A DNA stretch of 64,000 bases from the NCBI GenBank assembly GCA_012274445.1, contig JAAROD010000081.1:496001-560000 (forward strand). Reading direction: 5' to 3'. The notes beneath the pieces were generated by a model. It was not told the origin of the DNA. It saw only the letters and a list, made by a program, of their open reading frames with translations, and ran no database searches. Below are positions 56,286 through 64,000 of the stretch, in pieces. The DNA comes from Sclerotiophoma versabilis (taxonomy: Eukaryota > Ascomycota > Dothideomycetes > Pleosporales > Didymellaceae). The stretch's first letter is position 1. Every line of letters starts with the position of its first letter. The position numbers and the translations under genes were made by a program.

Positions 56286-56634
56286 AGTAGACAGGGGTGA
56301 GTTGAGAGAGTAATATCGCTCTTACCAGACATATTGGTGTCTATCGTGCGTTTGTATGCGCTCCTGATCGAGCGGCGGTGAAGGTGTAATAATGTTTGTT
56401 TGCAGGAGACAGCAGCAGGTATATGTCATAGCTCCAGTTGTAAGGGAAGCCGCGGCTCACTAGCCTTCCCGTGCTAAGCGGCAGTAGCGCCCGCCGAATG
56501 TTCGATGTTCTATGCGCCTGAGGCTCCGCATTTCTTCACATCCCTCCACGTGCAAAAGCAATTATATGGTTCGAGCTCTCGGGTCCTTTGAAGAAGCTAT
56601 AGAAATCAGACTGTGCATTCCATAGTCTGCTATA
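56286..56634. promoter_or_regulatory. Divergent promoter interval
   Basis: 349 bp between the start codons of the small hypothetical gene and the SUZ-domain gene. It may include an alternative first exon of the former. Confidence 0.4.
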
Positions 56635-57520
56635 ATGTCTACCAAGAAAGGCGCACTTGCAGACGCGTGGGATGATGATTGGGAGACACTTGCAGATGTA
56701 CAATTCCGCTACCTGCGTACGACAGCCTTTACTTACATTCGGCAGAAAGAGGAAGTACAGCCAGAAGCCCCTAAGCCCGTCAAACTCTCTAAGGCTGAGC
56801 GAAGAGCGCAACACGCTCAATTCAACCGCGAATTATGGGAGTCCGCGTTCGTCTACCCCACTCAGCGTTTCCTCCAACCTGTACAATATTGACTATGGCC
56901 GCAACAGCGAGAACCCCGAACCTGTGTTCCTCCAAGCGCGTGATCCACCTATACAACCTACCTTCAAGCCCGCCGTTACTGTCCTCGCGCGCAAGCCTAC
57001 ACCCCAGCTGCTCTCTCGAAATGGCGGTATGGCGGGGTTAAGTCTCGAAGATGACGACGACGACAGCGAAGAAGAGCGACAGAAGAAAGCAGCGGCAGAC
57101 TTTGAGGAGAGGAAAATCCGTGCAGCGAAAGAGCGCGCAGAAAAGGAGCGAAAGTATGCCGAAGCGCGAGAGCGGATTTTTGGTTCACCGGCAGCCTCAG
57201 AAGAGTCCCGCAGCAACTCGCCGAGCAAACCCACAAGAGGAAAGGGCAGAGGACGCGGTGGACGTGACATCCAGCCTAGATCGAGTAACGAGCAATCGCC
57301 TGCGCGAGCGACTGCACCCAATGGACGTCAATTGTTCGAGCCGTCATATGCACCCAAGCCCGGGTCGATACACATACAAAGGAAAGAGGATGGGGGCAGT
57401 CGTCCAGGCAGTCGTCCTGGTACTCCAAGCTTGCAAGAGAAGCCCGTTCGCGAACCTCGCGGGCCTGCAAGAGGTGGAGGCCGGGGGTTTGCAAGCAGAG
57501 GAAGTCATGGTCCATCATGA
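56635..57520 (+). CDS. SUZ-domain RNA-binding protein
   Basis: Exons 56635-56697, 56746-56846 and 56908-57520 give 258 residues. The N-terminus (ADAWDDDWETLAD, then KPVKLSKAERRAQHAQFNRE) and VLARKPTP resemble fungal SUZ/SZRD1-type proteins. The SUZ-like helix ends EKERKYAEARERIFG at about residue 140. An RG-rich part (GKGRGRGGR) and a GRQLFEPSYAPKPGSI motif follow, and the tail is RGG/Gly-rich, all pointing to RNA binding. The second intron uses an unusual GTTCGT donor. The first intron is 48 bp with no stop, so its retention would insert 16 residues in frame. Confidence 0.75.
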
Positions 57521-58590
57521 AAACTTTCAAAGAGTGGCACGAAGGATGCTCCATGCATATAGCAGCCCCTTTAGACTTCTTACGCGTGCTGGGAAGTCTG
57601 TGTCACTGAACATTTGGTGGTGCTAAAATGCCAACCTTCGGCGGTGATAGCGGGGCACTGCACCGCTGAAGCATGTTGCTGAAGGAGCAACAACAAAAAT
57701 CATGACATTGCCAGCCTCGTGATCTGCTGGCTCCGGGTCACAACACTATATCACCGCTTCGAGATTGTAACCACGGACAGCAGACTATGGGTTGGCGACA
57801 CGATTTGTGCACCAGCGTTGAGCGTAGAGAAGGCTGGAGGCTTCGATCTGTCTGCCAGTTGAGGAGCAGGCAGAGGGCTCAGTCATGCCACACTTATGTG
57901 CATTGCATGTGTAATGCAAGACATGGCCTCAAGGCGATCTGCACGAGCAAAGGCCATGGCAGATTCGTAGCGCGGAGCAGCTGTTATAAAAACATCTTCT
58001 CTTTAGACACTCATTCTGCTAGACAGATCATCAATGGTTGTCTTGATACTTAGGTCTCCTAGACCATGCAATTGTCACAAACAAAACCTATATAACTTTG
58101 ACACAATACGTCCCAGATACAAACTATCCCTGGCCCACCTGCACATTCACATTGGTGACATTAGTACAGCCCACCTACATCTTTTATCGTACTACTCCCA
58201 CAAAACCATACAGTTCCGCAACCCCCTCTCCGTCTACAAACCCACTTTATACTTCTCAGTGAGTCACAGTTATCGTAGACAGCCGCTTACCGGTGTGCTG
58301 CAGCAGACTACGACTCAATGCAGTCATGCATTGATATGCAGGCGCTTTCGCCACTATGCTCAGCCCTGTGCAATCCTGCTGAACGATGCATCTACGTTCC
58401 CACGATGCTCGATGATCCCACTGTTACATGTTGAGTAGGTGTGAAATCAAACATGGCTCTGCACAGATCTCACCCATGATCCATTGTGATGCACATAAAT
58501 CAAGCCTGTGCATTACAACAGCTGCAAACCCGAGTAGCTCCAATTCCATGCAATATGATACAGCCAAATGTACACAGCTCTTCCTCTTAC
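57521..58590. other. Intergenic region, SUZ gene / uL23m
   Basis: 1.07 kb of convergent 3' flanks. No supported feature. Confidence 0.6.
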
Positions 58591-59317
58591 TCATGCCTTG
58601 ATCGTGTAACGACTCGAGTCATCGGCTTGTACTACTTTCCCTGTCCTCTTCTGCTCCCAGAACTTCAATGCGGACATCCTCTCGTTGTCTGCCTTCTTCT
58701 GCATTGCAATCTCCTCTTTCTGCAGCTCCTCGGGAGTAAGCTCTCTGCCTTCCCGCCTCTTCTGTGCAATATCTCGCTCCAGCAAAGACTCCTTCTTCAT
58801 CAATAGCGCCTTGACCTGTTCCCGTAGAGACTTGGCCTTCTGCCTCCTCTGCTCCATCGTCACGATTCCGTTGGCCTCGGCCGCCAAATCCATCTCTGAC
58901 TTCGCGTTTCCAATACCCCACGGTTTTGTATCCTCTGGCAACTCAGGCCATACGAAGGGCTGCTCCATCTCGACCGTCATGTACTTCTTGGATTCGGGGC
59001 GGAACCAGTGGCGCGGCTGTGCTGTTGTGTCGCGAATAGGCATTTGTTTGACGTAAGATCGAATGTTGAAGCATTTGACGTTGTAGGCGTGGTAGAGATA
59101 GTCGCGGAGATCGTACTTCGAAAAGTCGAGCGGAACCAGGAAACGAGCGTGGTATGGGGAGAGTCCGGGTGCGCGCACCATTGCGACTGTGAACTTGGGC
59201 CTGAAACATGAGATCAGTATCAACTTGCATATTGTGTGAGGAGATATGCACGACATACAAGTAAATCTTCTTGCTGCCGAAGGCGATCAGCTTCTTCGAG
59301 ATCGGTACCGCGTCCAT
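58591..59317 (-). CDS. MRP20: Mitochondrial large-subunit ribosomal protein uL23m
   Basis: Lies near the exit tunnel of the mitoribosome (family knowledge). Exons 59259-59317 and 58591-59200 (58-bp intron) give 222 residues. The uL23 fold starts KKIYLPKFTVAMVRAPGLSP, followed by ARFLVPLDFSKYDLRDYLYHAYNV and the basic FNIRSYVKQ. The C-terminal half is a long charged helix (EQRRQKAKSLREQVKALLM, then DIAQKRREGRELTPEEL), an extension common in fungal Mrp20. The intronless reading would start in a spurious hydrophobic stretch, while the splice yields the conserved IYLP core. Confidence 0.9.
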
Positions 59318-60247
59318 GATGGGCTATGTCGACTGCGCAAGGGATCAATGGCGTGTATCGGCTATGTAAACAGCTTTGAGGCGAGATTTGGGGCGGCGGG
59401 ACGGTTGACAGCACCTGCACGGCGATGTGGAGTGTGACGGTTGATGTCCAGAAAATCGCGGAGGTGCGCAGGACTCCGCGTTCTTGGCATTAGACGCACT
59501 TCATCAACGTCGTCCATCAAGACGCGTGCGCAATCTCTTCACCATTCGCTTTTACGAGGATCTGCACACGAGGGCAAGCACTATGGTACCCTTCCACTTT
59601 GCAGTGGCTGCAATACGATGATATTTGAGGCCTGCTTGCCAGTCCAATGCCGATCGCTCATGCGGTACTATCAACACAGAACTTTTAGAGCTATCAGGTA
59701 CACTGTACGATGAGAATCGGACCTCTAGATCCTTTGGTTCAACGCCATTGGCTGATAGCGCGACTGGTACTGAGATCGCTGAGTCCCTCGATTGCACATC
59801 TCCCAAGGTAAAAGGTACTCTAGCCGTGCATGCAGTTTGCTCTCATGTACATTGTCTGTCATCTTCCTTGCTATGCTAGCCAGGTGCATCTGCTTGCAGA
59901 TTTGTTGCTCTGCGCCTGTCCGCCTGTGTCTCAGCGGCTTTTCCTGCTCTTATCTCAACCCGTGCGATCACACTTCTCTCATCCACTGCAGGTCCTTTCA
60001 ACATGATGCAATGTCTGCACTGTAGTCTTCAAATACGACGGAAGCTCACTCTGTCGTTTTGTAGCACGGCGTCGTCTGACTGTGGCTGGGTGTTCTTGCC
60101 AAACTCCAGTTCACTTTGACTTCACCGCAGCTTCCTCTTCCTGGTCACCCCTCACCCCATCAAGCCCCGCCTCTTTTCTCAACTTGCACAATTCCAACAA
60201 CTACCACTTGGATAATGTACATCATCTGATCGGACGTACTACCAGCT
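59318..60247. other. Intergenic region, uL23m / 670-residue unknown
   Basis: A 930-bp divergent interval. No supported gene. Confidence 0.6.
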
Positions 60248-62405
60248 ATGGAACGGGTTCGATCGTTCACTTGGCCAAAGGGCATCGAGGAGTCTGTCCT
60301 CAGGCAGAAGAAAGTCACCTGTACAATCCCTGTCCATGCTGAGTATCGACGCATAACGCACCGAAGGGAAGGCGACACTCTCGTCAACAGCGTTTACAAG
60401 GACACAGGATGCATTGTGGTGGCGCACTGGGATCAGTCCCTGATCAAGCGCTTCGACGTGTTCGCCGGCGCAGGCTCGAGTACTGCCGTAGCTGCTATCA
60501 ATAAATGGATCGCTCGAGGTGACGAAAAAAGCAAGGACTCAGCAGCTTGGGCCAGGACGCCTGCATTCAACCACGCGCTGTGGTATCAAGACCAATTGGA
60601 GCAGATGGAAGATGAGAGGATGGAATTTTTCCTGGGTCCGATACCATACGTACAGGAGGGCGAGCCTGTGCGACCAAAGGTAGGGGGTCATTGATAATTT
60701 CGAGCAGTCGCAGCTAACTTGCATTCTCAGATCGTCATCGACTGGCCTGAGGACTTACTCAACCATGAAGTCACACCTCGCACAGCGTTTGGCAATGAGC
60801 TACAAGCTCTGAACGACATCCGAAAGAGAGACAGGGTTTTCATCACACTTCTGCCGAGCCATGCTGTTGAGACTCTTGGTTTTGATATCATCAATGTTGA
60901 AGCTGCAGAGAGCCGTTACAAAATCCTGGTTGAGAGGATACGGACTGAGAAGTGTAGCCTTCAGCAAGTGACTAACATGGTCCTTGACGAGCGAGAAGGC
61001 ATCGATGTCGTGCTTCTTCGAGCCGAAAGTTGGTGGCCGAATCGTGTCGACACAGTCGTCCCACGCTTGCTGCCATCTCCTATCATGGATCAACCAGGAA
61101 GCTTCCGCGAAGACGGTGTACACGATACTCAGCTGGTAGAAATCCGGGACCCCATCAAGCGTGCACTTGAAGCAGTGAGCTACAAGAAGGGCTCTTATGA
61201 GTTTGTCGTTCGTCTTGGCTGTGTCGCCCTTGATTCAAAGAAGATTGGAGAGGACCATGTTGGCAAGAAACACGGCAAAGAAACGCTTATCAAGTCTATC
61301 AATGGCAAAGTTGATTTGAAGCCTAAGAGATGGTTCGTAAAACATTCTTCCCCCGGTGCGCCTCTCTAACGTTACAGGCTCCTCGATAATATGCTGGGGA
61401 CGCAACTCTACCACCGTCTTATCTTAGCAGATGGTATTCTTGAACCCATCAAAGCTGCTGGCTACTGGGGTACTGTATCGGTCAGATTGGAGGAGACTCG
61501 CCCGGTCCTACGCGGGACATGGGTCTTTCGCGATCCCAACAGTGCCCACAAGCAACCCTTACCGCCAGCTCGTAACATTGGAAGACCGGCACCTATGCAA
61601 CAAACACCACCTATTGCAGCAGTCGGCACACCGGGCAGCCTGGTTGTAGTCCAGATAGATTGGACTGATGACGGCGAAGGCTCATATGACAAAACTGAGA
61701 CAAGGTTCTATAGGCTTGATCCAGGCAAAACCGGACCTAAAATGAACATGGAGGTCAATTTGTTGGAATTGGGAGAGTGAGTACTTCATGGTGTTGTTTT
61801 AATCAAGCAGACTGATAAATACTAGGTCAAGGGCGTGGTCCTTTGCTTTGGAGTCAATGACGCCGATATCGCGATCTACAGCGCCTCCTGTTCTTGTGGG
61901 CTTTGCGCAACGAGCCGCCATGAAATCAAACTATGATGTGACCTCCACACAAAGTTTCATCAAGTGGGATCCAAGTCCCAGTGTGAAGGCCTTGATATGG
62001 CATGGATGTTTGGACAAAATCTATTCATTCGGGGTCCAGAAGACTTGCTACAAGGTCGAGCTCACAGCAATGTGGTATCCAGGACAGTCGATACCATGCT
62101 GGGGTCTTGCGGTACGTCATACAGAGTGGGCCACTCATCTTGCTGAGCTCGAGCGTCTACAGACTGGTCATCAAGCTAACTGGAGCGATACGCTTGACAC
62201 GTTTTTACCGGACAACGGTGGCTCCTCGACTTGGGCAGATGAAAATGGTGACGATTTCGGCGTTGGTGGTTTGAGCCTCGACAGCGATGCTGATAAGCCA
62301 CCTCAACCTCAATCTCGAGAAGGAATTCGTACCCTGACGAACATACTGTTGCAGCTTTCAGGTATCGTCAGCGCTGTAACATCGGGTGCAGGCATTCAGA
62401 TTTGA
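60248..62405 (+). CDS. Protein of unknown family, 670 residues
   Basis: Exons 60248-60679, 60731-61332, 61378-61776 and 61826-62405 (introns of 51, 45 and 49 bp) join in phase. I do not recognise a domain. The first exon has VYKDTGCIVVAHWDQSLIKRF. The second contains KH-like alternations of basic and hydrophobic residues (AESRYKILVERIRTEKCSLQ), and VALDSKKIGEDHVGKKHGKE recalls a GxxG loop context without proving one. The third and fourth have beta-rich segments (YWGTVSVRLEETRPVLRGTW and CYKVELTAMWYPG). There is no signal peptide or transmembrane helix. The second intron uses a GTTCGT donor. It could be an RNA-binding or mitochondrial expression factor; this is a guess. The four-exon coherence argues that the gene is real. 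Confidence 0.7.
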
Positions 62406-63319
62406 TCCTGAACCTGGATCAAGATGCGAGATCCCGCTCTAACAAGCGATGACTAAGAGGAAATGACAGCATTTGCTAGTGTACAGAGTTTCAGGTGCCT
62501 CCTGGGTACAACAGATAGAGCAAAGATTCCAAGGGAGTAGTCCTTCTTCAAAGGACAAGTTGCTGCCTTTCTCTGCCTTTGGCACTACGATGTTTGATCT
62601 GTCGCCAGGCGTGACGTAAGACAGTAATAACGGCTACATTCTATTCCTTATGCTCCTTCTGGCTTCCCATTCTTTGCAAAAGTATTCGGTATTCTTAGTA
62701 ACTTCTAAACGTTAGCACTGTTCGACCAACCCAAGCATACATGTTCCTCTTCACGAAATGTGACATTACTCTAGAGCTGTAGCTTGCACTTGTTGTCTCA
62801 CACAACATTGTGTCTTTGCTGGGACAGAACAGGTAGCTATGCCAACACGTATCCAACAGCTCAAACGCTACACGTACCTACAAACTCTTCTTCATAGTTT
62901 GCTCTACCTTTTTTCTGCTAAAACTACAGTATAGGCCTCAAATTATTCATATCTCGTAGCACATTTCCCTTTGTAAAATGTCTACAAAGGTATCGTTGCC
63001 AAACTTGAGAGAAAGACATATCAGTGAGGTCCAAAAAAGAGAAGTCATCTGAAGAAACTGCAAGTCCATGTGGTTGTTCGATCTCTACAGTCGTGCTTTG
63101 GGATGTTTGGTCGTCAGGCCGATCGCAAAGACTAACACAGTCGGCCTCAATAGATGGTAGAGAAAGGAAAGACGCCATGGTCGGTACACAGCCGGGCCCA
63201 TTCAAGAGCGCAGTAGCAGGATATTTATCACCGATTTGCTGTCCGGTACTATGTGTTGCAGCTGGGCCATTGTGGGTAGACGGTATGGAGACTTCATTCG
63301 GCGCATGAATTTCAATTTC
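62406..63319. other. Intergenic region near right edge
   Basis: 914 bp of 3' flank. A minus-strand 93-residue frame at 62924-63205 has no recognisable motif and is probably chance. Confidence 0.5.
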
Positions 63320-63567
63320 TTATCCGTCGTCGACCCGGCGCTTTTTGCTGGGTGGCGATCGAGCCGTCCCACTCTTACCTGTTTCCTTTAACGCTTCGGC
63401 ATTCAGAGTATCAACGGCACGGTCAAATATGGTATCAAGTGCAGCGTCTTCCTCTGTCGTCAGTCGTTGCATTGTACCATTCTTAGCAGAGTCTTCCAAT
63501 CCGGACTTCAGCAGAATAAGGAGGCGACGATATCGAGATTCTACTGATTCTGCAACTACTATTGTTC
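63320..63567 (-). CDS. C-terminal exon of an uncharacterised protein with a nuclear signal
   Basis: The frame, open from about 63567, reads VAESVESRYRRLLILLKSGL, continues with TTEEDAALDTIFDRAVDTLN, and ends in a basic nuclear-signal-like PPSKKRRVDDG. It has no own ATG near its start, so it is likely the last exon of the gene entering from the right. The join to the block at 63623-64000 could not be fixed. No family recognised. Confidence 0.45.
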
Positions 63568-63622
63568 AGCTTCGAGCTCAGAACGACGCATAGTAGGTGG
63601 CTGTGTCTTCTAAGCCATTCTC

Positions 63623-64000
63623 TTAGGTTCCGACTTGAACGTACTCTTCGCCATTGATCCTGGTCTTTCTCGTCTCAATTCCGATGTCTGTTCCTTCTGC
63701 AACGATGTTTTCCAAACATTGAACTTTATCATCTTCCAAAGATTCTCCTACCCAGCCTATGTACCATTTGCAATATTTTCCACGATGGCCTCGGAAGTCT
63801 GCTGATATCCGTTCATTTGTGCACTGGCCGGAATAGTGATGGCTCTGGTCCTCTGATCATGAGGATCACCTAAGAAGGCCTTGGTCTCAAGGTGCACGTG
63901 CGAGAGCCTTGGATACGGTTCGCCAAATCCCTCGAAAGCCTCCAAAGAACTGTCACTTGGATCGAAAGACCCAAAATAGCGAAGTGCGTCCCGACTTGGA
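63623..64000 (-). CDS. Partial uncharacterised gene running off the right edge
   Basis: From base 64000 the frame is open through DALRYFGSFDPSDSSLEAF and HLETKAFLGDPHDQRTRA. It then shifts near 63763 into a second coherent frame (WYIGWVGESLEDDKVQCLEN) that ends at a stop at 63623-63625. The shift could be a 41-bp intron (63724-63764), a frameshift, or a sequence error. No domain is recognised. It may be the upstream part of the same gene as the block at 63320-63567. Confidence 0.4.

Overview
This 64 kb window is nuclear DNA of a filamentous ascomycete (Pezizomycotina), most likely a dothideomycete of the Pleosporales type. That placement is inferred from gene content and gene structure, not from a database match. 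Most genes are interrupted by one to three short introns, mostly 41-60 bp, with GTAAGT/GTATGT-like donors and some CTAAC branch sites. Many neighbours are divergent pairs sharing a promoter or convergent pairs. One AT-rich block carries the C-to-T and G-to-A decay expected from repeat-induced point mutation (RIP).

Layout. 0-4 kb holds a Zn2Cys6 transcription factor cut by the left edge and a membrane-anchored cytochrome P450. 4.4-9.7 kb is a run of four RNA-processing genes (SYF2, ESF2, CWC25 and an RPP40-like RNase P subunit). 10-13.6 kb is a very GC-rich divergent pair, a SIR2-class deacetylase and an F-box protein, followed by a dense cluster of microsatellites. 14.6-22.9 kb holds a secreted Asp-box (sialidase-like) protein, the proteasome chaperone NAS6, a TMF/Sgm1 golgin, a NIT2 amidase and a second F-box protein.

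22.9-28.6 kb is gene-poor, with only short doubtful frames. 28.6-33.8 kb carries two secretome genes, a Thr-rich wall-type glycoprotein and a laccase, separated by 2.1 kb of mostly empty DNA. 34.8-44.3 kb is compact housekeeping: queuosine salvage (QNG1), the SUMO E1 subunit UBA2, a mitochondrial FabG-like reductase, an Fpg-type DNA glycosylase whose catalytic residues lie in a 9-nt coding exon, and the NatA subunit NAT1.

44.7-49.5 kb is an accessory island with a divergent HET-domain gene and a decayed AAA+ ATPase. 49.5-64 kb returns to ordinary genes: a DUF7730/F-box-like protein, an alpha-arrestin, DPB4, two small nuclear-type proteins (one with a SUZ domain), mitochondrial ribosomal protein uL23m, a 670-residue protein of unknown family, and incomplete frames cut by the right edge.

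No CRISPR array, tRNA, rRNA, intact transposon or classical secondary-metabolite cluster was seen. Exon joins were worked out by hand from splice signals, reading phase and family conservation. UTRs were not defined.
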